Shown here one piece after another: positions 37,601 to 51,400 of a stretch of DNA of 64,000 nucleotides. Each line of letters begins with the position of its first letter. Position 1 is the first letter of the stretch. Below the pieces are notes generated by a model. The model was not told where the DNA came from. It searched no databases and saw only the letters and a list, made by a program, of their open reading frames with translations. The translations under genes and the position numbers were made by a program. Source of the DNA: Undaria pinnatifida (lineage: Eukaryota > Sar > Phaeophyceae > Laminariales > Alariaceae); contig JABAKD010000027.1 of the NCBI GenBank assembly GCA_012845835.1, positions 16,072,573 through 16,136,572 of the forward strand. The letters are read 5' to 3'.

Positions 37601-40600
37601 AACAACGCAAAAAACGGCAGGGGCCCGGGGGGGGTCACTGTTGTACGGAAAACGACACCCAAGCGTTAACAACACCGCAAAACACTCGTTTTTTAAGCTC
37701 GACGAGCTGCAGGGGGCGTACTCATCTGTTTCTTGCCTTGGTCATTTGACCATTCACCACGCATTCCGTTCGAGACGGAGCACCGTGACAACTCCTAATA
37801 AGAGATACCTCCAACGTTCGGGCGCTCATTACGAACGTTTCTGTCATACCAGGTATACCCAACCCACCTGCGCGTTTTCTCGCAAAGCACGGCCTGCACA
37901 AGCGGGTGCGCCAGGATGGCGTCCTGCCCTGGGACGGGCCGCTCAAGGGCACGGCGGGAGCACGAGGCCTGGATGGCGTTGTCTCCTGGGTTGAAGTAGT
38001 GGCACACGCTCACGCCTTCATCGGCGAGCAGCTGTTACAGCGCCATGTCGTTTAACAAGAAGAAACGCATTTGAAGCGTTGGCGTCTTGTCATGCATGAC
38101 CCTTTTGGGGCTTCAGGGGGAAAACTTTGGGGAAATAAAAAAATAACTTGTACGAGGCATCGGCGAGACGCAAAAGCCCGCGCTATTGGGCTTCGTCAAA
38201 CGTCCCAAGAAACAAAAAAAAAAATGTTCGGCATCCGCGCAGCCAGGGTGGTTGTCAGCTTGTATTGCTGCACCACCCACACTATTACGGTGGAACACAC
38301 AGTACACACAGTACACACAGTGAAATACTAATACTAATAGTAATCAGCACCAAATAAGGTAACGCACATACGGGATTTACTGTTTTTAGGCGTCCATCGC
38401 GAACCAGGCGGACACGCCAAAAACACAAACATATACACCAATGAAGAAACAATCCAAACAACTTAACCCTTGGATATTTGGGCAAAATACTCACGTACCC
38501 TGGGTCCAACTTTGAATGTAGGCGCGTGGGTTCGAGTTCTTGGTTCTCAGTTTTCCTTTTGGTTTTGGAATGTTGCGCGTGTGTTTTTCTCAACAGACCA
38601 TCTAGCTCTCGGGCATGATATTTTGTTCCCGTCAGGCAACGATCAAAAATCAACGATCAACGATCAACCCCTCCCTCACGTGCGCCACGATCGAGGTACA
38701 AGGTATTATTAAGGTACACCACTTCTTGGCCAACACAAACATGGGGCTCCTTGAGCCAAATTGTCTGAAAATGGCAATTCCTGTTCTACAGTGTTGATTC
38801 CTTTGCACCACCTAGGCGATAGTTTTGATAATTGGGCTACACTTTAGATATATAGTTTTTTTGCTCAAAATCATTATTTTTTGGGGGGTGTAGGTGCAGC
38901 GCTCCTCAAGTCCAGAACCTTGCACCTTGCAAGGAAAAAAATATACAACGTTACCGTATTAATAGGTCGACGAGTGTCCCCTTTGTTTCGGCGGCCCACT
39001 TTTGCTTTTGCCATCAAGCGAGGCCGGTGGGCACATCGGGCGGGTCTAAGAGAACGATCCCCAAAACTCCTCCATGCCCTCACCAGGTGCTACATTAGCC
39101 CGCAGTAATCTCGTGCTGATTTTTTTTCGACATTTCTCGGAAAAATTATCGGAAAATCTTCGTCGCCCACACGATCAAAGACCGGAAAGACCTAAACGTG
39201 TGCGAGCGCGTGTCCTTGGGCGCACCTTTGCCATCGCCCTGAAGAACCAAGTGGGCACGTCCGGCGCGTCCAGGATGACCGATCCGAAAAGCGCTTTCAT
39301 TTCCTCGCCTTTCCATCTCAGCCTGTCCACCACGTTGAGCAGCAGGTAGCAGCCCATCGAGTGCCCTTTCCAGGAGAGTCGTTTCCCCGCTGTGTCTGCC
39401 GCGGCCTTGACCCTCAATGCCGCCTCAATAAATAAAAAGGGTCAAACAGAACAGGGAACGGGGGTTAGAGGGACGGAGGGATGGAGGGGGGGGGGGGGGG
39501 GGGAGGGGGGGGGGGTAGCGAGGTGGCGGGATGGAGAGGGAGGAGTGGGCGGGGGTATGATAATATAAAAAAAGGACCAGCAAAAGGTACGGGGGGGGTG
39601 TACTCAGTTTGTGCATGGCCATAGTCGTATGACCATAGACGCTCGCATCCCTACTATGCCGCGACGGAGCACGTCGGGTTTTCACCAACCAGGCAGACAT
39701 TGCTTGGACCATGCGCGAAGCGCCGTGAGGCGTTCGGCGAGTCGCATGAAGGGTGAACTGCATCCTTCCAAGAACCGCTCGTAAGACGGACTTCGGCACC
39801 TTGTGCCTACTTTCTTGCTTATGGATGACAGCGCCAACGAGTTACTTTGTTTTTTGGTGTGGCCGCTCCAGGTACGGGGGGTGAATATATGGAGGGATGG
39901 AGAGGGAGGGGACGAGGGACGCATAAATGAGCGTATGGTTAAACGTAGAAAAAGCGGAACAATAAAAGGAATGGGGGGTATAGATATGGAGAGATGGAGA
40001 GAAAGGGGGCGGGGTACGGAAGTGGATAAAAAGTTAGACGAAAAATGGGCTACAGAGCAAAGAGTATCAAGGATAGAGAGGTGGGGGGATTGAGAGAGGG
40101 GGGACGGGGGATGGCATCAATAAGAAAGACCGAACAGCAACGGGAACGGGGGATACGAGCAAAGCAAAAGGCCCACCAGCACAGGGAACGACGTGTGGGA
40201 TAGAGAAATGGAGGGATGGAGAGGAAGGGGACGAGGGATGGGAAAGGGATAAATTGATAGAAGGAGAAAAGGCCAAAGAACATGGGCATGTAATAGAGAG
40301 GTGGAGATATTACGGGGGAGGGGACGGGGGAAGGCGAAGTGGACAAACGTTTGGAACAAAAAAATGACGAACATAAAAGGGAATGAGGGGTAGAGAGGTG
40401 GAGCGACGGACAGAGAGGGGACTAGGGATCAAGAGGTGGATACAAGGCTAGGCGAGGGGTTGGCGAGATGGAAGGATGGAGGGTTGAGGAGATGGCGAGG
40501 GGGGGGGGGGGGACAAGGACGGAGAAGTGGAGAAAAAAAAAGTTAGACAGAAAAAGGCCGCCCAGAGCAGGGAACGGTGGACAAAGAGATAGAGCGGGGG

Positions 40601-43600
40601 AGAGGTGGAAGAGTAATGAGGATGAAGGGACGGAGAAATGACAACATAATGAGATATGAAAGGACAGGAGAAATGACAACATAATGATATATGAAAGGAC
40701 AGAGGGTTGTAGAGATGGAGGGAAATTACATATATAGCTATCGAGGGACCTAGAGGCATAAAACAGCAGGGGGGGGTACCGGGTTTTTCTCAGGTTATTC
40801 AAATGCGGAGTTCTATGCCAAATCCCGCAAAAAGCGATGAGAAACGTTGTTCGCGCGACCCAACGAACAACCCCATCGCCTACACATACCACAAAAAAAA
40901 AGGAATTGCACATAGGGTATTTCCTCGGTTGAAGAGCTCGGTTTGGTTCAGAATTGTTCGGGCCCAATGGGTGCCTCCTTCTCCCGTGTTAACACCGTTA
41001 GAACCGTAAAACCCCTTCCTATGCTAATTGCAAGTAATGTTGTCCCAAAAACGGGTTTCCAGTTATAAAGGCGTTAATCGTGATATGGCACCACACCGTA
41101 GGAGACACCTGCCAAGGTATACAGTTCGACCCGAGTCGACGAGAGACGAAAATGCTGAATTGTTAGCATTGCGATAAAATGAAGGCACGTACCGTAGTGG
41201 GGAGGGGGGAGCTATGTGACCCCGGATCTGAGTCACTACGAACTGGGAGGGAGCGCAAGAGAAGTGCGAGGATAATAAATGAGATGGAACAAAAAAAAAA
41301 AGTGCATCCTTTATTTCTGAGAGTCCTCTCTCGATGAGTTCCATACCTCACTCAAAAAGTTACTTATGAATAATATGAATAGTAATAATACAGTAACCTA
41401 CAAAGTGCAACCATTGTGGTGACCAAAGCCATGGCCTAGGTATGACCAAAATGTTCAAGTTGCAAAACAAGAATGACGTTCCAAGAAAGGCGTTACAAAG
41501 AACGGCGTTAACTCAAACTATTTTCGGTCAAGAAAAAGCCCAGTCATGCAGAAAACAGTTTTGCCAAACAAAGCGTCACCTCTATAGTGAAAGGCGTGTA
41601 ACACCCTAACCCTAACCCTATGTAGGGCTATCCACTGCCAAGAGGGATATCCGTAAAAGGCCACAGCATTAAGTTGACCGATATTGTAACCGATTTCTAT
41701 CACATTGCGCAACCCGATGCGAGTCGACGAGGGAAGGAACAGCTGGACCTGTATTCTCGCGATAAAAATGAAGGATGATACCGTAGTGGGGCGGGGGGAA
41801 AAGAGAAGAGCCTGCTTGGTGACCCCTGGATCCGAGTTACGCGTATAAAGGGAGAAGGAGAAAAAAAAAGTGCCAAGATAATGGAAGAGATGAGCGAAAA
41901 CAAAACTACGACGGGGCAATGTACTCATCTACTAACACACCAGGGGTAAAGAAAGCGACGTGCTTTTGTTTTCAAATGTGTATGAGGCATTTGAACCGCG
42001 TTAAAAACTGCGGGTGGTGTGTCCCAGCCACGAAGAACGCAAGAAGGCAGCGTGCCACCGCCCGTCAACCTGCAAGCACACCGGGCGTTTTACAACAACA
42101 GTGGCCATCATGATTGAGGCATACTATACGGTGCGACAGTGGCGTCACGATGGCCGGCATGCATGTCGCAGTGGCAGCATGATTCAGGCATGCAACAGCA
42201 GTAACACATCTGGCCTTTTCGCGTGTCATGATCCGGCCTTCGGGTCCGGTCAGAAGGGTTTCAAACACTCGCGGGTCGAGTCGGGTCGGGTCAGGTGTTC
42301 GAAACTTCACGGGTCGGGTCGGGTCGGGTCAGGAGGTTTTCAAGTCTCAGCGGCCGGGTCGAGTCACCCTGACTCGATCCGACCCTTGAGAAGGGGTCCA
42401 ACCCGTCAAAAAACGCCCTGGGAAGATCTGATCACGATCGATCGAGGCATTAATACCTCTATCGAGGCATATATGCTATCATAGAGATATTAATGCTATC
42501 ATCGAGGTATTAATGCTACCATAATGCTACCATAATGCTACCATAGAGGTATTAATGACATTTTTTGGGCAAAACATTTTCTGAATAAATCGGCTTCTTA
42601 GCCCGATAACCATCCGAATTTCAACTGTTATTTTTGCAATATGAATTTCAGTATACCTTTGGCCGCAGGATTTTGGTTATCGGACTTCACTTTCGTTTTC
42701 GTCAAAACTAGTTCTTGCCTTCGAGGGGTATTACTTACTATTACAGTATTACAGTATCCAATTATAGTATTATAGGGTATACTATAGGGTACACTATAGG
42801 GTATAGGGCACACTAAAGGGTAAGAAACTCGTCAAGTGAGGAGCCTCAGAAGGAAAAAAAAGCCGGTGCACCTCTACGACTACTACTGCTACTACTGCTA
42901 CTGCTACTACTGCTACTACTGCTACTACTGCTACTACTTCTACTTCTACTATTACTACTGATACTGCTACTGACTACTACTGACTACTAGTACAGTAGCA
43001 TGTACGTAAACGATGCGGCCATGCAGCAGCAGCGGCGTCATCATTCAGGACCCAGGCCTACAACAACAGTACCACGATTGAGGCATGCAATAGCAGTAGC
43101 ATCGTCATGTAGGATTCAGGCACACGAGAACAGCAGGTATATAATGCGTGGCATCCGGATTCAAACATGCACAGCAGCAGTGGCATTGTTATCAAGACTA
43201 CACTAATAATACGCAGATATACATGTTGACTTGACACAAATTACAACACGTTAGACCAAAGCCCCAGCCCCATTATTTTCAAGATACCAGGCATTGTTGG
43301 ACTATTCATAGCATTCATGTGTTGATAGTGTCCTAAACTGAACAGACCAAAACAAATCATTGGGGCACAGCACAGCACAGCACACACAGCATAGAACGGC
43401 ACAGCACAGCACACGAGAGTAGCACTTCTGTTGCATGCAGAAAGCCCGAAACAACACAATGTAATGCCATCATGCGGCCACGCATATGTTTTATCATCTG
43501 CAGCCATGCAGCTGCTGTATGTGGCAATTCAACTATTGTAGGACATGCGGCAACATGTTTTTGTCAAGGATGGCTTACTCCCAAAAGCATGAGCGCCTAT

Positions 43601-46600
43601 TACTAGTACTGTTACTGGTATCAAAGGATTTGCATTGGTGGCCTTTGATCCAAGTAGACTAGTGCTATTCAGTTTTTCGTGTAGAATATGGGAAATGTAA
43701 ATATTAGATTATGCCCACGCGAATTGAAGTAAATTGACATGAAATTTGGGCCCTGTTGGTGTAAGTGATGCGCGTTTGGCATAATTCGCACAAAGCAAGA
43801 GGGAAAAAAAGAGGGAAAAAAGGGATAGCAGGGGAAGCCTCTATCACCTGCAGGAAGAGGAAGATGGTGGCGTGCATGTTGTGCTCGCAATACGTGTACC
43901 GCCTCTCGTACGTCGACATCACCTGCCAACAAACGGCGACAGCACAAGAACAAACAAGAGCCACACCATCGAGATGCGGAATGCATGATCAGTGTGAAGC
44001 ATTAAACTGCAGCACCTTGCCAAGCAGACCAGCTCAGCAACCTTGGTAAGCATTTTCGGCAAGAGGACATACCAAACAGCCTTAATCAGCACCTTTTGGT
44101 AAATGGCCTTGGCAAGCAGCTTTCACGAGTAGCCTTACCAAGCAGCCTCGTTGACCAGACTTTACAGGAGCCTCCCAAGCGGCCTTACCAACTAGCCGTG
44201 CCCAACCACGACACCAGATGTACAGCACGACACAACACCACACCGCACCACACCCCATCTCATCCCAAACCTCACACCTCACCCCCGAGACACGACCCCA
44301 TAGTCTAACTCGGCGCACGATAAGCAAGGGATGTACTAGATGGTCGCCCCGGTGGCGTATCAGGCTCGAGCACCACACCCCATCTCATCCCAAACCTCAC
44401 ACCTCACCCCCGTGACACGACCCCATAGTCTAACTCGGCGCACGATAAGCAAGGGATGTACTAGATGGTCGCCCCGGTGGCGTATCAGGCTATCCTCGAG
44501 CCTGGTATATAGGTCAGTTTCGTGAGTTCGGATCCCCCCCGTGCAAACTCGCAAAAATTCGTGGGGATGCTTTCTTGCGCGCAAATTGACTTGTTGAAAG
44601 CGCGAGAGCGTGAGTTAGCAACACTCAATGAAAAATCGACAAGCAGTGGGATTGCTGGACCCTATGCGCGATAAAAATTGAAGGCAAGAACCGGGGGGGA
44701 GAAGGGACGACACCTGCGAACACGGCTTGGCCACAAGCTGAAAAGCAGATGTGTGTGAAAAAAAAAGCCTGGGTGCTTACCCGCTTGATGAGCCAGCCGG
44801 CACCTTCTCCGGGGGGGTTGGACGGCCAAGCCAGACACACGGTTAGACCCTTCCTCAATGCGCGTCCCTGCGCCGCGGTAGTCCTTACCCCGAATCCGAA
44901 GGGGGTGTTGAAGCCGTGCACGAAGACGAACACGTCTCGACTTGGGTACCCCATCAAGAGGGCCATCGCCTGGTGGGAAAGGTCAGCATCAACATTAGCA
45001 TCGGCATTAGCCAAACGATCAACAGCATAGGTTCGTCATCGTCATCGTCATCATCATCATAATCAACAGCATCATCATCACCGTTATCGACATCACCCAA
45101 CATAACTAATTTTCTCATGATCATGATCATGATCACCATGATCATGCCATCAACGTCATCATCATAATCATCACCATCACCATCACCATCACCATCACCA
45201 TCACCATCAATATCACCATCGTCATCCTTCAAGCAAACCAAACCAATCGGAAAGCAAACCAACTGGAAAGGAAAGGGAAGGAAAGGAAAGCAAAGCTTAC
45301 CTCTTGCTCCGTGAGAGAATACAAGCCGACCACATGATAGTCTGGGATGCTCAGCTCCATCGCTGTGCCTAGTTCTCCGACGTTAAACGGAACCGCCGTC
45401 GTCGCCAGCACCCACCTAGAGCCACCGTCCCCCGCTAGCGTGTTTCCAAACCTGCCCCAGAGGAAGGAAACCCACGGCCGGCATCACAATGAAAGCTTTC
45501 ACACGACACGATAAGTGGTGACCATTCAGAATTGCACCCACATTTTTCGGGACCAACTACTTGGAATTAATGTGGGATAACGTTTGCCGCATAACGGATT
45601 ACCATCGAAATCAAAACCCACGATATGCACGAAACCTACAGCTGTGAGGCGGCAACATTTGACGACTAATAACCAATCGGTAGGTGTCGTTAGCCGACGC
45701 ACTGACTGTAGTCGACAAGTAGGCTGGCGCAGCCAACTGATGGCCAGCCGACTTTGTCGATTCAAGTCAGGTGGGCGAAGCGAGCCAATTAGCTCCCCCT
45801 GGCGTCCAAAGAGAAAAAAAATGCGTCCCACATTAAGCAGTCCTTCCTACATGTACATGAACCGAATAGATCGGATAGTCCGGCATCTTCGGTAAACGCC
45901 TGATTAATAGTCCGACTAATAACTAGTTGGTGACTTGAGTCGTGCCGACTCACAGCTCTATAAAAAACTATATATCCATATCTATATATTCCCCTGCTTT
46001 TCCTAACCATATGACAGTCGGTCATGATTACCATATTCCCCCGTACCGCTACTCGTGTGGACCAAGTATTTATATACCTATGTACTTCAGTGTTATTAGT
46101 ACAGAGGACCATAGTAATTTATTGTCTTTCTTCTTTACTACTAATTCGTTTTTTTTCTCCTCGGATGTGTACATTGGGTGGGTTTCCTGGTTAGCATGCA
46201 GTGTAGTCGGTTTCAGATGCGAGTCTTGAAACGTAAGTACCAGTACGGGCCTGGCACGTACGTAGGCGGACTTTCGATTCCATTTTTTATATATTTTGGG
46301 CGGATGCATGAATTGCTTCAGCTATGATAAAATACGTGTGCCACCTTTGCTTTGTTTTATTTTTTCTGTGGGGCATTCTTCCACCCCAGAGTGACTGGAG
46401 CCTGCCCTGTGACCACCGACTTGATTACGCGAGGTAATGTGATAACAACAGCAACAAGTACGCAAGCTCTGCACACGTAACGAAGCCGCCGCTTCTGATT
46501 GGCCAAAAAGGTATCAACGAATCAACATAATTGGTCGGCATTGTTCCGGGCTCTCTCCTGTAAGAAGCGCCAAAAAAATTAACTCAACTCTGCGTCGACT

Positions 46601-48284
46601 TTTCCCAAGTGTCGGTTCAAGACCAATCATAATAATTGGTCGGTATTGTTCCGGGCTCTCCCCTGTAATAAACGCCAAGAAAAATCACCTAAACTTCCCG
46701 ACGACTTTTTGCAAGTATCTGTTCGTCATGACCAACGTCGACAGAACGTACACACCAAACGGCGAACAAGTCGCCGCCTCTAACAGGCCACAAAGATTAT
46801 ACGTACAGGCCCTTGACTGGTCTGTTTTGTCCACAGCTCCCCCCCCTATAAGAAACGCCGGAAAAATCACCTGAACTCCCCGTCGACTTTTTCCAAGCTT
46901 CTGTTCGTGAAGACCAGCGTCGACAGCAGCTTCACAGAGGGATACACCGGTTCCGGGGCGAATACGAGCGGTGGCCGGCAAAGCTGCACGAACAACGGGT
47001 ACTCCTTGGCTGCCAGCGCCGCCGTTGCTTCCTCGAAGGTCAGCAGCTGGAAAAAGAAAATGAAAACGCGAAAAACGCAGGAACAGGCTCAATCAGCGTC
47101 CATACCTCATAACCGTAAACACCTCCCCACCCCTGCTCATACGCTCGACCCAACTCAACCCCTACCCTCTGCCCTTTCCCTTCTCCTCGCCCTGGGGACA
47201 CCTCAGTGTTCTCGAACTGGTCCCTCGACACCGAAGCAACCACGCCGCGAACCCTCGATTCTAGCTCTCAATTCAATATTTACCCTTTGCCCATACCATC
47301 AACCCTAGCCCCATCCTCCGCCATTTCCCTTAATGCTACCCTCACCTTAACCCTTGATCTTACCCTTACCCATACCAGCCCACTCTCGCTTTTACTCTCA
47401 GCCCAACCCCTACCCGTTACCCTGACGCGTTCTACGACCGAGGTATACCACTTTTTGCCAAATGCTTTCTGAATGACTTGGCTCCATAATCCGAAATCTT
47501 CGGAATGTCATTCTTGTTTAGCAATTTTAATATTTTGTATGCCTAGGCTGTATGGGTTTGCTCGTGGAGTTGCACCTTTAGTTTACTCAAGAAAACTTCA
47601 TGGGTGAGGAATGATAGGCTGTAGAGTAGAGCAGATACGTACAGTTCCTCAAGTGGTCAATAAATCTCATGAAAAATACCGTGCACCTTTATCGTGCCAT
47701 GTGTCCCCCACCCCCACCGCTAAGCCTACCCCTACCCTTTGCCTTTACCCCTACCGATACCCCTACCGCCACCCTCTGGCCTTGCGCTTCTCACCCTGGG
47801 AGACACCTCGGTCGCCTCGAACGGTTCCCTCGATACCGAGGCAACCACACAACCCACCACGGCCAGCGTCTCGCTCGACCCCAGGGAGTTGAAGTCCGCG
47901 ACCACGTCTTCGTCAAAAACCCCCTCCACCACCGCCGGACGCTCGGACGCTAACTTATTTCCACCGCCACCTTGGGCGGGTTTTTTGCCGTCGGTAGTGG
48001 CGATTTCGTTCGTCGGGCTACTCGATAATGCGGCGGAATCTTTGCCCGTTGGTCGTTGGGCGGTGTCGGGAGATTCGCTTGGCCAAAACGCCTCCGTTTG
48101 TGTGTGGTACCCGCTATCTGGGGTATCGCTTCTGCCGCTACCGTCAACACCATCCACCGACCAAAAAACAAAAAACAGCAAAGTAGACAGACAGACAGAC
48201 AGACAGACAGACGGACGGACAGACAGCAAGGCCGACAGACAGACGGACAGACAGACAGACAGACAGGCAAACAGGCAGACAGGC

Positions 48285-48323
<39 letters not shown>

Positions 48324-48334
48324 AAAACAGACAG

Positions 48335-48409
<75 letters not shown>

Positions 48410-51400
48410 GGCAGACAGGCAGACAGGCAGACAGACAGACAGACAGACAGACATACAGACAGACAGACAGACAGACAGACAGTCAATAATGAGACACAGC
48501 TACAGAACAAAGTAATGAACACACACATAATAACTGACAATAATTTGGGACGTGTTGCGGCGTCAAGTTGCGTCGAGAGTCTATGGTGGCAAGCTCGCGA
48601 GTCACCTCGCATCGCACCATCTTAAAATCAAGGAAATACTAATCATACCAACTACCAGGTATTGATAATCAATTAATTAATATAAAAAATGCGTAACTCA
48701 TGACGTCCAACTGAAAAACGTATAAAAAAACTAATTACGAAAATGTACTGTTAATAACGTACTCGTATGCGAATTACAAACGTATTACAAATAACGTAAG
48801 GCGCTGACAAGACTGCAATTAACACCACCTATCCTCAGGCGGCCAAAGAGGAAGAGAGACAAGATGTGCATTTTTTTTGCAATGTTATATACGGAAGAAA
48901 CGTACTGAGCGCCCAAATGTTGGGGGTGTCTCTATTAGGAATAGGAACGGTGCTCCGTCTCGAAAGGAAGCGTGACCAATGGTCAAATGACTACGGCAAG
49001 CAACAAAAGATGATGCTTCCCCCCCCCCCCGCCCCACCTGTCCTCCTCACGCAGCACAGTCTCGGAGGCAGCCGTCCCCCTTTCCTTCAATCGGTCCCTC
49101 TCTTCCCGCTCGTCAAAGGGCGGTCGCCAGATGCCCAGCCTCAACCCTCCCGGCTTGCGCAACGCTACCTCCACCCTCTGCTTGCCGAACGTGTACGTCT
49201 TGCCCCCAACGTGCGCCCCGAACAGCCGTCCCGCGTCCCGAAACACGCTGCCATCGAAGGTAAACGACGGAGCCCTGCTGGTCCCGCCGCCACAATCACC
49301 GCCCCCACCGTTACCATCGCTACCACCGTTACTAGTGCTAGTGCTAGTGCTACCACCGCCTCGTCCAATAGTCGTACCACCCCCGTCATCCCCACGATTA
49401 TCACCGTTCGAGGACGCACCGTCCCCGACAGAGTTGTCTAGGCCCGCCACGGCTAAATCGGTGGCGACAGCAGGAGCCGACGAAGCACCGCTTGCCTCCC
49501 CGCCTTCCGGCACTCCACCACCACTGTCACCATCACCACCACCATAACCACCACCACCACCACCACCACCACCACCTCCACGGCCACCACCTCCAGGAAG
49601 GGCCCGGTTAGTTCCCTCGGGGGAAGCCTCAGCTGAAAGCACCGGAGGCGGCGGCGGCGGCGGCGCAAAAGGGTTCGCCGACAAAACCTTCCCTGCTAGA
49701 GGCGTCACTGCAAATGGGTTCCTCGAAGCAGGGATGGCCCTTGCAGGGGCGGCGGCTAAATCGCCCCCACGGCCACTTCCACCACCACCACCACCACCGC
49801 CATTTGAAAATCCAGGAGCAAAAGGATTCGCCTCCCCAGCTGCAGTACACGCGGTTTTCGACGATTTTCTGGCGACGGTGGTGGAGGTGGGGATGGGGGT
49901 GGATAGGTTCGACTGGGATAGGGATGGGGTGGATGGGCTGAATATGGAGAGGATGCGACCGGCGTCGTCCAGGTCAAACTCCTCGGGCCCGTCCCATAGA
50001 AGGTCTGATGTTGACTCGGGGGGCGAATTGCGGCCGAAGTTGCAGTCAGTTTTGCCCTGGTAAGTTAGAGTGTTGGTTTTTCGGATGGTTGTAGGTACGT
50101 GTCAGATTGGGAAGTATGGGGTAGTGCGATGAATGGAGGGAGGGAAGGAAGGAGGGAGGGGCGGAGGCAGGCAGGCCTAACCTCAAACAACACCACACGG
50201 CAGTGCAGCACACAAGAGCACATAGCCCTCAACAGTACCAAACAGTAGCGAAACCACACAGCATCACACAGCACCAGCGCACCACAAAATCACCACACAG
50301 CACCACACAGCAAATCGAAAGTCGAACGGCTCACATCTACCGTCTTCTGGATGATGGTTGCCAGCGGCAGCGCTAGCCTTTCCGTTGGACGTCGTCCATC
50401 CTTCAGCGACGCCGCCGCGATGACCATGTCTTCCACAGATACGCTAGAGGCCTGACATCCAACGAACCGCAACATCAGCAGTCAGCAGGCATAAATAGGC
50501 GCCTACGACCAAACGATTACAACATCACAGTATCCCGCCGCAGTCAGCATGCAGCATGAAAACACGGCAGCAAGATCGAGAAGAACAGTCTTCAGCAGCA
50601 AGGAGCGCCCCGGGCGGATAAAGACTGACACCTTGTACACTATTGCAAAACATAATTGTAATTCATCAAACTCCATTTCATTGTCTAGACAGCATCTGGG
50701 CAAGGTCGGGGCAAGGTCTAGGAAAAGCCTAGACGAGGTCTACACAAGGTCTCGACAAGGTCTAGACGAGAACCGTCCGGACAAGGTCTAGACGAGCACG
50801 GTCCGGACAAGGTCTAGACGAGCAAGTGTTAGACGAGAAAGTTCTAGACAAGGTCTAGACAAGGTCTAAACGAGCAACGTCTGGACGAGCAAGGTCTACA
50901 CAAGCAACTGCTAGTAGACAAGGACTAGACAAGATTCAAGGTTTTAATTTTAACACAACAACGTCTACACCAGGTCCAGACAAGGTCTACACACAGGGTC
51001 TAGACAAGGCCTATACATGCGACCCAGGCAAGGTCTATAGACACGGCCCAGGCAAGGTCTTTAGACACGGCCCAGAAAAAGTCCAGACAAGGTCCAAGCA
51101 AGGCGCAGACAAGGTCCAGAAAAGGCCCAAACAAGGTCTGGGCAAGGTCTAGACAAGGTCTAGACAAGGTCTAGACAAGGTCTAGACAAGGTCTAGACAA
51201 GGTCTAGACAAGGTCTAGACAAGGTCTAGACGAGGTCTAGACAGAGTCAAAGTGTAAACAAAGTCCAGATAGGGTTTACTTTGCAGGAGGGTCGAAAATT
51301 CGCCCCGTCCCCCCCTCCCTCCGTCCCTCCCACACTTGTCGACAAAGCGCGTTTAAACCGCCCCAGCCTGTCCAAATGGGAAGCGACCGATCCAGCACCG

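Noticed and set aside
47732-48625. Long open frames of CLSV or DRQTDRQT repeats
   Set aside because: They read the CAGA tetranucleotide array on both strands in several frames; no stop codons arise from the repeat itself.
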